Of a stretch of 64,000 nt of DNA, positions 26,333-38,400 are shown in pieces. The stretch lies in the NCBI GenBank assembly GCA_036850595.1, contig CM072158.1, positions 9,749,422-9,813,421 of the forward strand. Reading direction: 5' to 3'. The DNA comes from Rhyacichthys aspro. Taxonomy: Eukaryota > Chordata > Actinopteri > Gobiiformes > Rhyacichthyidae. The notes beneath the pieces are model-generated. The model was given only the letters and a program-made list of their open reading frames with translations. It was not told where the DNA came from and ran no database searches. Position numbers and translations under genes: made by a program. Positions within the stretch are counted from its first letter, which is position 1. Every line of letters starts with the position of its first letter.

Positions 26333-28712
26333 CTGTGAATGAGAAAATCCATGTTATGCCACATAAAACAGCTTTAGGAATGCAATGATGTTAAAGATAG
26401 TAGCTGACCTGTTGTGTCAGATAAAAGAATAGCACAAGAATATAATAATGGACTATGTGTGTACTAACTTTCCAGTGCCAAGGGAGGAAAGCAGTTTGAA
26501 AACTAGTTAAGATTTCGATATATAGCTGTGCATCCGAGAAGACTTTTACAGAAAACTGCTGAATGAATTTAATAGTGCAACTTGGCCCTTTTAGCTTGTA
26601 AAGGCAATGCCACAGGTCTACAACCGTTAAGGGCGTGTGTTTCTATGGGGTGTTTTCACATTAGCGTCTACTGGGTTAGCACAGGACGATCAAACATCAA
26701 ACTAAATCATATAAATCTACTCCTGATCTCACTAGTATTGTAAAGACAGCCGAAAAGCATCCCAAAACTTTGACCAGATTTGTCAACTCAGGGTAGCCTA
26801 TCACCGCCATGACTTCTTCTCTCATACCGTACAGCTTTTTGCCCGGAAATGATTAATGCGCCTTTATTTGGTCCCCTATCTCAGCAAAGCAACGTTGGCG
26901 CATCTAACAACGATACAATATTTGAGTGGAGTTAAACACAAGACACTCCTTTACCGTTTTATCCCACTTTTCAAGGCGAGGGCGATCCAGCGTGGACCCA
27001 AATCAAGCCAAATGCTAGAGCCTGGTGGGATTCCCGCTGCCTCACAATTATGACCAACCCGGTGACGTCAGTGCAAGATAGCCAATCATAAGCGAGTTTA
27101 TTGCCTCGTTTGTTTTTACTGGAGCTGCTGTACCAACATCTCCCTCCAAATGTTTCCAGCCACACTAGTGCTTCAGTGAAAGGCGTAAAATGCAGGATTT
27201 ACAGCTATCCCCCATTCTTTCCTTTCATCCTTTCTGTTCACCACTGAGTTTAAGTCAGTCTGTTTTCTTTTCTTCTGTTAGCAACTATTGGCTGTAAGAT
27301 ACACACTCACAAACATCCCTCTCGTAAAATAGGAGCAAAATTATGAAATACAGGCAGATTGCATATGGTTTACAGATTCATTCAATGCGCCACAAGTAGG
27401 GGATAAAATGCATTTCCACTGTGTGAAGATTAATCTAATTTTTTGCAGATTATAACTTCATAATACTAAAATTGCACAAAATGGCAAATGTTAAGGTTAG
27501 AAAGGGCATTTATTGAAACCAGTTGTATTGGCAGAATCTAGTCTTGGAGGAACGCTATGCAACGTTTGTATCTTGAAAGGTATAGCGTTATAATTTTTAT
27601 GTTACCTCATTATGAAAGCAAAAAAAACCCAGACTCAGTGCACTAAGCTCACCATTTGCTTCAAATAACTCCAATTTGCAGGGCAGACACTCACTGTAGC
27701 AGTAGCATGTACCTCACCAGATCATGTCACAACAGCAAAACTCTCCTCACATCTTAACATGCAAGAGATGTCAGTCCATAATGTGCTTGCATGTGTGTGA
27801 ATTTGCAAATAAGTCTTTTAGAGAGCACAAAATTATAGGCACACATACAGTATGTAAAATAAATACAGCTTTGTTGGAAATATATTTAATGATTATTTTA
27901 AAAATGTGAACAAAATTAGCCAGATACTAAAAGATTTGGCAAATAATACATCAAAAATGAATCCCAACAGTGTTCATTACTGATTGAGGGCCACATTAAA
28001 TCCACAGTATAAAATATCTCTAAGGTACACTTGTCTTCCATTTTCCTTTGGATGCTGATTTAAAAAAAAAAAGAACAACAGTTTTATCCCTGGCCCATGT
28101 TTTTGATAAAGTGACAGCTCATACAGTGCGCTTAAAAATAAGACATGCTTACATATCAAGGAGGCAACTGTTATTGACACAGCGAACACTTTGAAATGGA
28201 AGACAATAAATATTGCGTAGAGACTGATATTACAGAGGGTAACTGATGAAGCTTTAAAAATACATCCAAAAGAGCGTGCAGTTTTTAACAAATACGAGTA
28301 ATAGGAATGTCTTTTTTTAAAATATAAAAGCTGGGGTATTTGTTCTTGAAATACTTTGATCTTTACAATTATTACTGTACCTTTCTTACCAAGTCCTGTT
28401 CAGTTGCTCCTCTTTGTTTTAGACTCTTCCGTTGTGCATTTTACACAATTAATGAAAACAAACAGAGAGAAATATGACCCGTTAGGCACTTTTTAAGATT
28501 TGCTACAGTTCAGTGCTTGTCGCTGCAGAAAACATTAAAAATCAGAGTGTTTTCTTGCTCTTCGTGTCCAGTGATCTGTTCAGAGAGGGTACTATTGCTT
28601 TGTTGAAGCTGCTGTCCCAACTGATCCTCTTACAATGAATGGCAGTAAATGTAGTCTACAAACAGGTCTCTGGCGTAAAAAAATCAACGTTTGTGTTGTA
28701 TCTAGTAGTGTG
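26333..28712. other. nutf2l upstream region and bloc1s4 3'UTR
   Basis: The right part is probably bloc1s4 3'UTR (a minus-strand AATAAA lies at 27509-27514). The left part holds the nutf2l 5'UTR intron and promoter; a donor-like site, ACG|GTATGA on the minus strand near 26826, could end the non-coding first exon. Open frames here on either strand have no recognisable similarity. Confidence 0.4.
27063..27086. promoter_or_regulatory. nutf2l: CRE and CCAAT box, probable nutf2l promoter
   Basis: A perfect cAMP-response element TGACGTCA (27063-27070) lies 11 bases from a CCAAT box (27082-27086), about 750 bases upstream of the nutf2l ATG. Given the 5'UTR intron inferred for nutf2l, this spacing suits its promoter. 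Confidence 0.45.
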
Positions 28713-30661
28713 TCACTGCTCTGGCTGCGGCGTGAAGTAATCGTCAGTTTGAAAAACACTGGGAACCTCTTGCCGCTGATGTGTTGCTGGTCTTCTGGGG
28801 CTGGACTGTTTCTGTGAAGGAAAATCATCAACACAACTGATCTTAATCCAACAAATCTTCATTCCTATTGCTAAACTACAATACATGTGCAAGAAAAATT
28901 TGTGCTTACATTTAAAAAACCTGGGACAGTCATTGTACGCAAAATCTTCTTGAAAGCACCGGGTAGTGTTCCTAGCTCTCCCTCGGCCTGTGTGACCTGC
29001 TCCTCCATTGCATTAACATTGGCTCCCACCATCTTCACAAAGGCCTGTGACCAAAGCAAAAAACAATGACAGAAGAAAGACAAAATATTCACTTAAAGTT
29101 TTTTTTTTTATTAGAAAACAAGCTGTATGTGTAGGATTTGGTCCATCACCCAAAACTCAAAGAATAGGGGTGAATTTCTTGCTTATGTTAACACATACCT
29201 CTAATTTATCAATTCTCCTGTATATTTGTCTCATTTCTTCAGACTTCTGCTGGATTTGAGGTAGGTTTTCATTAACTATCTGGGAGGTATCATTTCGAAT
29301 CTGAAAATAAAACACCACACAATGTTAGCTACACATGGTAATAGACATTATTACACATCCAGCTACAGCTTACCATATCCAGCATTCCAACAAATTCGTC
29401 TACTCTTGTCAGCATTTCTTCCAAACTCTTCTCCAGACACAAGATCTATAAAACAAATTATATTTTATACAGACAAACAGTAAATTTTGGACTTGTTTAG
29501 AAGTTTATGAGGGCCTCAGATTGAGTAGTATGGTAAGAAGTTATTTTAAATTATCTTTAGGGACACCACTAGAGTTCAACACAGAGTTCTTTGTCTTCTT
29601 AAAGAAAGAGACAGCTCACTCACTTAGCCTTTATAACTGGCCTTGCATCGTATCACGCATTTCGAGTTAATGCCAACACTGCTGAGGGACTAGTCAGTAA
29701 GCACAAAAAGAGTTTACCTTGTAAGGAAAAACACTATGATGGGAGTTATGTTTTACTTTTCAGCTTTCTTTCTCAAAGTTATTCATGGCAGAATTTTATG
29801 TAAAAGCTAACTTAAACAGAAATCAAAGCTCTTTAAATACTCCACTGAGAAAAAGATCTTTCCCATCGCAATAGATACAGAGAGATTCAGTTACATCAAG
29901 GAGGAACAGAGACAGAGAAGTTTGTGAGTTAAAGAAGTTGAAAGTGAATCTCTATTGTCTTTTTTTATGATTAATGCTATGAAATGTTGTATGAAAATCC
30001 CGATATATTTTGGAGAACTGATACAATGAGTGTTTAATACTGCTAAGTCCACATTTGACCGCAAAGCCTCGAACAATCAGCAGATATTTATTTAGATCTT
30101 TGGACTGTCTAATCATAGCCCAAAATGTACCAGTCCTTTCCCAAAGCCAAATACTGTTGATTTAACATCTGCCTGGTGTCCGAAACAGGGATAAGGAAAT
30201 GTAGTGTCTCCTAGCAACCACGCTGGTTAAGCTCTACAGTGCGGCATTAGCCTCATGATGCGTAAAATACTTCACAAGCAAAAACACGGCTAGTTAGCGT
30301 AAACAAAACCGATAATGGCGTTAAATGCTTGGCTCCGTACCTCTTCTCCGGCCGTGGCCCTGATATAAGAGGAGTAACCTAACGCAGTGTCCCGCAGCAG
30401 TTCAATATCCTCCTCTGCCTCTTCCTGCTGCTGCTCGTCTCGTCCCGCTGCTTCATTCAGGCTGGGGCTGTGTGCGATAACATTAGCCGCGGCTGCTCCA
30501 AAGCTGGGGCTCTGCGACACCGTGCCGCTGCTCAGGATTTCACTCACCATGGACAAACTACTCGCACTCTGGGAGACTATACCGCTGTCTCGACTAATCT
30601 CGGCGCTGGACTCTTCTAATGGAGACAGGAGGCCCACTCTGTCATTCCGGTGAAAGTCCAT
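28713..30661 (-). CDS. bloc1s4: BLOC-1 complex subunit 4 (cappuccino)
   Basis: Five minus-strand coding exons: 30661-30341, 29445-29374, 29300-29199, 29044-28910 and 28811-28713. They give 242 residues (human 217). The N-terminal 107 residues are Ser/Glu-rich and contain the conserved DSGIVSQS element plus a second, similar SSGTVSQS. The helical core follows, with LTRVDEFVGMLDM, IYRRIDKLEAFVKMVG and EEQVTQAEGELGT, typical coiled-coil signatures of this subunit. The C-terminal SVFQTDDYF matches the mammalian tail. BLOC-1 is a cytosolic complex that sorts cargo from endosomes to melanosomes and other lysosome-related organelles and also serves neurons. I chose the ATG at 30661 (GGCGCTATGG context). 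The frame is open for 18 further codons upstream but only from a GTG. The human gene is intronless, so the split structure here is notable. Confidence 0.94.
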
Positions 30662-30712
30662 AGCGCCCGTCTTTTCTGACACTGCCGTGTTTGTCTTGTC
30701 AAATGACTGGAT

Positions 30713-30718
30713 CACGTG
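30713..30718. promoter_or_regulatory. bloc1s4: E-box CACGTG upstream of bloc1s4
   Basis: The sequence ATCACGTGGA contains a TCACGTG core about 50 bases upstream of the bloc1s4 ATG. TCACGTG is the core of MITF/TFE M-box and CLEAR sites, fitting a melanosome/lysosome gene, but the flanks match only partly and CACGTG also occurs by chance elsewhere in the window. Confidence 0.4.
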
Positions 30719-32484
30719 GATGAAACAACGGACGGTGGCTCCGGAGGGTCAAAACAGTGGGACTCATAATATTAATAAAAAAGTTTCCTCGACTTATGTA
30801 CAAAATAAATCTGACAAATATATATAACTTAGCTCTATCACTGCAAACAAGCAAGACAAACAAGACATTTCTCACAATGTGACATAGAACTGTAAGGTAT
30901 TTTGAAAACTGTAAAAAAATGAACACATTTATTTAGCTTTAAAAATTCAACCTATTAAATCTTGAATACATTTACTCTTGGAAAGCAATTTCATACCAGT
31001 AAATTGTGAAATATTTATTGGGCTGTTCATACGGTGCGATTCTTCTTATGGCCAACAGATGGCAGCCAGGCGTTCTGCAAGTCAATTATCCCTGTGATTA
31101 TAAATTGGTCTTAATTTTGTTTCTAAAGCACACATTTCGGTTTTGTTAACACAAATTGGGGCAGTAATATAAGTTCTTAAATATGAATGGACTTCAGGCT
31201 CAGTTGTACCACTTCACAGAATTTAATCTTTTCCAAGACAGCTTTGGCACACCATTAAACACTCCAAATAAATCTTATCAGGTATTTGGTATTTTTATCA
31301 TGTATCAGTGTACCAGGAGATACTGAAGATGGATTAGCATTTTAAATTACCACCAACGTAGCTCACTTAGTTGTGATCTATTAGCTGTTTTTGGAGAATG
31401 GCATTCTAAATAAACACAGCCGACAAACATTCATTAGCAGAGAGGTGAAAGGACAGCAGCTTCAGTGAGGGCGTGTGACTGAAGGAATGCGTTCCTGTTG
31501 AGTTCAGGTTAAAAACACATGGGACAAATACAAAATAAGCATTATCTCTTGACACACAAACTTTCTGGTTTAAATAATTCAGCTGAACCACAGAGTAGAA
31601 GACAGCAATGGCCTTGTCTAAAATTTGCAGTAAGATAAATGCATTGCAAATGGCCTATTTTTTCATCCTCACAAAGATCATGAGTAGCCTAATCAGGGAT
31701 TTACCAATTGTGGATAAGATTCTTGGAGCCAAAACAAGTCATAGCTGTGTATGGTTTTACTTTAGTTGCAGAATCCTTGCTGCACAAACAGTTCTTTCCA
31801 CAAAAAGTAGTCACACCCCTTAGCAAATGCTTAACATTTTGTGGTTGGGGATTTTGGTCTAAAGATGCTGCTCCTGGTTAAGAAACAGGGATGTCAGCCA
31901 TGTTTTTTCTGTGTTGATGTGAGTAGTGTGTGGAGAGGACACACTTAGGCTCATAGTATACAACTATATTGATACAGTTACCATTAAAATACTGAGACTT
32001 AGAATAATTTATTGGAACAGATACAGAGTTTGGATCAAAATCATCAATGCATAAAAGAATTTTAAAAATCATACCCTACACAGCATTTATCTGATTTCAT
32101 ATGAAATATAGATTTACTCTTTAAAAACATCCGTAAGCAACCCCAAGTTGGTCCCAGTTATTAGCATGAAAGACACAATAAAAGTGGTCACTAAGAGAGT
32201 AGAGGCACATTCAGAATGCTAAAATACAGTGGAATTGCCTAAAAAAGGTTGTTCTGAAGCTTATTACATATGTACGTACAAATCTTTTGATGTAAGACAA
32301 ATTTTAAAGACATTTAAAAATACAAGAATATATACAATACATTTTTCGTAGTTCATCTTCCAATAATGAGTTTTCTTGAAAAAACAGGCAGAAGTTATAA
32401 AATTAGTATGTGGTAAAACACACTGATGCTCATAGTTCCAGTTTGTAGTCTCTGAGCAGTTGAGAGTCTGTGTCTTTTTAACTA
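30719..32484. other. bloc1s4 upstream region and pard6g 3'UTR
   Basis: The pard6g 3'UTR probably ends within this stretch; minus-strand AATAAA signals lie at 32008-32013 (about 470 bases after the stop) and 31014-31019. No other gene or repeat element was recognised. Confidence 0.4.
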
Positions 32485-35400
32485 TTATAGCGTGATAACC
32501 GTGCCGTCCTCCTCTACGCCGCCCCTGGGCAGCACCAGGCTGTGACGAGGGTCCGTTTTGAGTGAGCTGAGGATTTTGTGCAGGCTGCCGTTGCTGTGGC
32601 GGAGCGCGGGGTTGCTGCTGTGGTGAGGGGGCTGTATGTGGAGCTGGGACTGCAGGTTGTGTTGGAGGTTCAGGTCTCTGTGGAGTTTGTAGCTCAGGCT
32701 GCTGTGCTGGTGGTGATGCTGGGATCCTCCATTCAGACTCGGCTGTGAGTGGAATGAAGCTGTGGAGATGACGGATGGTGGACGGCCGGGTGGGCTGGGT
32801 GGGGGCGCTGGTCCCGGAGCTATTGTGTGCGTTTGTGGGTGTGTGCGGGATGTGTTGGAAGCCAGAGATGCATTGGATCTCTGAGACGGCCGCTTGAGGC
32901 TGTTCTCAATGACGATATCTGCATCTTCGTCACTCTCCAAATCGTCTGGGTAACCGTGCGCTGCGGAGGATGGCATCCCCGCCGAGGCCACTGAAGTTGG
33001 GTAACCGGTAGACCCGCTGCTGTCTGAAGATTGACCGGAGCTGCCCGAGATCCTGCTACTGCGGACCACATTGTTGCGCTGGTTCACTGGCTTTACCGTA
33101 ACGATAAGATTGTGGCTGTTAGCGATCATCATATCAGTCACTTGATCGAGCGACTTTCCCGTCACTTCTATGCCATTCACTTCCAGCACTTCGTCGTTAA
33201 CAGCCAGCAGCCCGGTGCTTTCTGCCAAACCGCCAGGCACGAGTCGTGATATGAAAATCCCTGGGACCTTCTCTAGCCCGTGCGGCGTTACCCGAACGCT
33301 GGTGCCGTCCCGGATGTAGAAACCCAGTGGTTTGTCTGAGCCGTGGCGGTACAGGCGGACACGGCGGTGCGACTCTGGTAAGATGTCCACGTCAATAATG
33401 GAGGAGACGGGCCGGAAGTCCTGTGGCATGCCGATGCGGATGTGCGGACGCTTGCGGTTCATGTCATTGTTGCGGAGAGCCACAGCTTTCTTCTTGCGTG
33501 TTATTGTGTTGGTGCCGAAGTTAGAGTAGTCAATCTCCTCTGCAAATAGATAACAGACAAAGAGAGAAAGAGGAATCAAATTAAGTACACTTTTTTTGAA
33601 TAAAAAAGAATAATCCCTAAAATCTTGAATCTTAAAACTTTGAATCAATGTGGTATGTTCTGAGATAAAAGACAGTAAAAATTTCCATTAGGCACCTACA
33701 ACAGTTTACCAGCCGAGTCCACACCCTACACCTTCAATCAAAACACGCTTACTCATAACATTAACTTCAATGAGGTACAGATGTGCTTTGTAGAAAGTGT
33801 TTTGTGTAAAAAAAAAAAAAACTGTTAATGATTTGTACAGATTTATTTCCACTTCTGACATTAACACATTTCTTATTACTTAAGTCATAAACAACACTTT
33901 TCCAAGTGCTTCCAGCTTTACTCTTATACTCGCTGAGCCCCGAGTGAACAACATGATATAAAAATGATATGCGAGCATGTCACGTAGATTCAGCTGAGAC
34001 TGTATTTAAGCGTTTGAGTCAAATGCTGAGTTTGCAGTTGCTGGAGCAGTGTTTTGATGCCTTTACTGACAGATGTGGCCCACCCTTCTTTTACAAGCAG
34101 TAGTTTTAGTTTCCCACAGTTTGTTCCCTCAGAAACACATGAACACACAAGTATAATCCGAATGAGGTTGTTATTTTGTGATAAAAATGCTTGGACGATA
34201 GATAACTTGATAGCACTCCAATCTTCCCTTCTCAGGCTGACAGGAAATCTGGACAGAGCAAAACCTGATGGGACAGGAAGTGAAGGTCCCCGGGCTTAGC
34301 TCCTGCTTGGCCATGACAAACACAATGACTCATCTTGCTCTGTAGTTTGGGACACCTGCTTCATGAAATTACATTGAGTTGCATCTGCGAGAGCACACGC
34401 TGTAATTTTTGGCTCCGTCTTCAAAGTGCACAGCAGAAGGAGACAACAGTGAGATAAATATGGAGTGTTTGAGTCGAGCCAGCTGGCGAGTGGTCGTTCC
34501 AGCCTCGGACCTCTGCCACACAATTCCCTGTGTAGTGCTGAATCATCATTAATATACTGTACATCTTCCTTGAGAAATATTGGCATTGCGTTAGCATGGT
34601 TTAAGTCTGATTTTTGAAAGAGGGATTACGAGTCCGTTTTTTTTTTTTTTTTTTTGCTGACTAGAGTAATAATAAGTAGACAAGTACATGGAGAACTTGC
34701 ACTAACATGACTAAACTGAAAAACTGAAAAAAAGTAAAATAAGAACCTTAAGTGTATTGCTGACATCTCTTGGCGAAGCATGAAATAATTTTGTCAAGTG
34801 TTCAAAGACTTAAGCCAAAACTCTGCTTTCAACTCACTATACTTTAAAAATCTGCTCCTGTGACATCAAGTGCAGTACTCAGCTCATAATATGTTTTCTG
34901 TGCATGCCGTGGCAAAAGCCTATTTGATTAAATCCAGGCAAAGCATTTGCTATAGGCCTGGAATTTCTGCCACAAGTGCAAGTCTCTGTGATGGGAACCA
35001 TATTGGAGTCTTGTTACAGGTCTCGAGGTCTGTGGTACAACGCCTACCTTTCTCTCCCTCACCTCGGTCTGAAACCAACGCTAATGCCACAGAACCTAGT
35101 AGTACATGTGATCTTTCAGCCTGGAATCCAACGTGTACAACTATAATTATGCTTTCTCTATATAATGCCTCACAGCTGTTCTGTGAAGCCTGTAAGAAGC
35201 CCATGCTGGTGTAATTTGTTTGGGGTGTGACTGATATTTCCTCAGGCGATAGGAAAGAGTAAAGGATTGGGGGTAAGCTGAGCAGAGGTTAAGTGCTCAA
35301 ACAGTGGATCTGAAAGAATCTGGTGGATTGTGACCGGTGTGTATTCTACTGTAATGTGTCTGAGCACATTCGCCGTAGAGCTATGTGTGTAATTGCATTG

Positions 35401-38400
35401 GGATTGGCATTGGGATTGGCAGCTACTTACCAAAGTTAAATGTCAATTAAAATCTGACTTCCTTTATCTCTTTGGACAGTTACCAAACCTCAAGTAATGG
35501 CACATACATATTTATTTATTTATTTATTTATTTTTTACAAAAGAATGTAAATGGGGACCAAGTAAAAGGATAAGACACAAAAACACATAAGAAAAAAAAA
35601 AATAGAGCAGAAACAACTCAAATTGAAGGTATTTTAGATTTAGTATTCAGTATTTTTACAAGTAAGACTTTCTAATTTTGTTGGTATAACAAGCTTATCT
35701 GAGGGGTGAATATATAGTATAAAAGAACAGACTTTCATGAACAGGAGAAAAAGTTTATTAAATTCTGACCCTAAGCATTCAGGGCTGTGAGTAGCACTTT
35801 CTGTGGCTTGATGAAACCACTTTCCTACTGTTTTGTTGATTCTTTACAAAAAGAAAAACACTGCTGAACATTATACACAAACTCTCAAAGAGTATAAAAT
35901 CTAACTGGATTTAAGACAATGCTTGAAAATTACACATGAAACAAATCATTCCTCGAACATGTCCAATTGAATGAAAGTCAATCATGAGCTCAAAGAATCT
36001 AAGTAAGCCTGAGCATCAGGTGTCCTGGCTTTGGAGACCAGTTACTGGCACAGCGTGAGGATAAATGAGCACGTTCTGGCTGATCAAACTAAGGTTATCG
36101 TAACAACTCTTGACAAATCTAATCCCAGCTACACTGAAGCATGATGGGTAAGCCAATGTGAACCCGCTGATCAAAGGCTGCCGGGTCATGGTAGCCAGAC
36201 TCAGACTGAAGCTCAACAGAAAAGCTTGCAATTGCGATCAGCCTTTACTAAATATTTCCACAGAGCCATTAACTATCACAAGCATTTTACTGATCAAGAC
36301 CATGCATTTCAGATGATAAATTATACATCACACAACAGCTGCTTAGAATTAGCTTAAACTTTTTAAAATTTTGATCAAAACTTCAGCTGAAGAAACGCAA
36401 CAGTAAATCAATTTAATAGTCAGAATAAAAATGACAGTTGCACTTAATACCCTGGAGCAGTAATGAAGCTTATAATAGTGATACAAGAATTGTGACATGG
36501 TCTAGTTTAAGGCACAACAACTAAAATGCCTGAGGCCTCCCTTGTGTTACTCCAGGATCAGGGTAAAGAGGTCATAGGTGAGAAGACAGTTTTGGGATGA
36601 CTGCACTCTGTGTGAGTATCTGGGGGTATGAGCCTCTGACTGGTATGTGGGGGTAAATTAAGCCAGAGATGTCTCCCAACAGGTTGAAGACCTACATAAC
36701 TTGTCAAGACAGGCGTGAGCTGTTTTAACCCAAAGCAACTGGATATTATTAAGTGGGTCACTGTACTGCTTATGCCATCCAACTCTGACTAAACTTACAC
36801 TAGCTAACATCATATTACTAACATTTCAAAATAAAGCAAGAAGAGGGATGTGTCTGAGTTTGGTATGAAGTCCCATGCTGTTGTTTTACTTAAAAGCAGA
36901 AGGAAAAACAGCCTTTGTTCCACTACAGCCCACCTCCAGTTAACAAAGCTGTGAAAAGAAGGCCCTTTAAAGTCCATTTCCCATAAAAGACTGGAGTTTT
37001 ATGATCAGCCATTAGGGCCTCTGTGCACACTTGCTTCTGGCACGTCTTTTTACATGAACTCTGCAAAACATAAACAGTCTGCAAAGTGCATAACATGCTC
37101 TCATTTGGATGTGGTAAACCTTGTTGCTTTTACTGTTTATCAGGAGTATTACATAAATCTCATTAGGTTATTAGTCCAAGAATTTTGAAGGGAGGACTAA
37201 AAGGATGCACTGTTTTGGATGAATATAAACATCAGTGCCTTCCAGGCTTTACATAACATACAGCAGCAACAACACGCCTGAGTCCACAGGTTAGGCCCAG
37301 TGGCAGGAGCCTCTAAAGTTTAAACTAATGAAGTTAGAGGGGTGTCAGGGGCCAGCTTCATGTGTGATATTTCACACAGGACGTTGTGAAAGTCGGCACA
37401 CTGTTACGTCAAAGAGTTTTTATATACCTGTGCTGGTATGAGGAAGGCATCATAGGTCCAGTTCTTACATTAAAGTGCATTTTTAATGATTACAATCAGC
37501 CAGCAGTCACTTTACCTGCTTTAGTTGCACCAAATAAATGCATCTGATTGGCTCAAATCACACTTTGTATTGACATTGCTGTATTACATCTGTTGCAATG
37601 TTTAATATGCTCCTATGTTAGAGTTTTATTATTCATCAACCTATGGGGTATGTACACGTCACAATTTATCAGCTTGTATTTACTGTACAGACATGTGATT
37701 TCTTTTGTGTGACTCAAATTTTGTTCATTCATTTACCAGAACTGAAGGTGTAACATGTTTTTCTGATTGTGCAGCTTGTTCAAGGGCAGCTTTGCCGAAG
37801 GTTAAGGCTTAAAAAACCTTTATCAGTGGAAGGTCTGTTTGTTATGAGAGAAAAAGATTTTGGCAAGAAGTGACAACATCAACACCCTGCTCACAGCTTT
37901 ACCGATGGCCCCTTGGGTGGTGCTAGGGTGGTTATGATATTTTTACCCTGTGACCTGACCCAGACACTGTCAGCCTGAGAAACTCACAACACACATGGCT
38001 TTTTCACTCAGCAATATATTTAGTCCATTCCAGCTGTGTCAGAGTATACAGTAGACGAGACCTGATTTGAAATGTAGATAAGCATATATTTATAAATTCA
38101 TTTGCCACGGGCCCACAAGTTGGTTCTCTGTGTACTCAGCTACAGTGCGAGTGACATTCCTGCCCCCCAACGACCCCCCTGCCCCCAATGTGGTTTTCTG
38201 CCAAGCGTGACAAAGTGCTTAGTGACAGGACAGACCATAATCACCGCACAGAAGAGGCAGACAGAATAGTGAATAGTGCTAGCCCCTGCTGCCTTTCGCA
38301 TTAGGTCACTGCATGCTGCGGCAGTGGGCTCCGGTCCCTGGCCCCATAGAAACTCAAAAGCTCACTTTCAAAACAGTAGAAGAGGGCACAATGTAGAAAA

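Noticed and set aside
30662..30715. Upstream 18-codon extension of bloc1s4
   Set aside because: It begins with GTG; no in-frame ATG lies upstream, and the ATG at 30661 has a good context.
33031..33529. Plus-strand frames opposite the pard6g PDZ exon
   Set aside because: They are antisense shadows of the clearly homologous PAR6 coding sequence.
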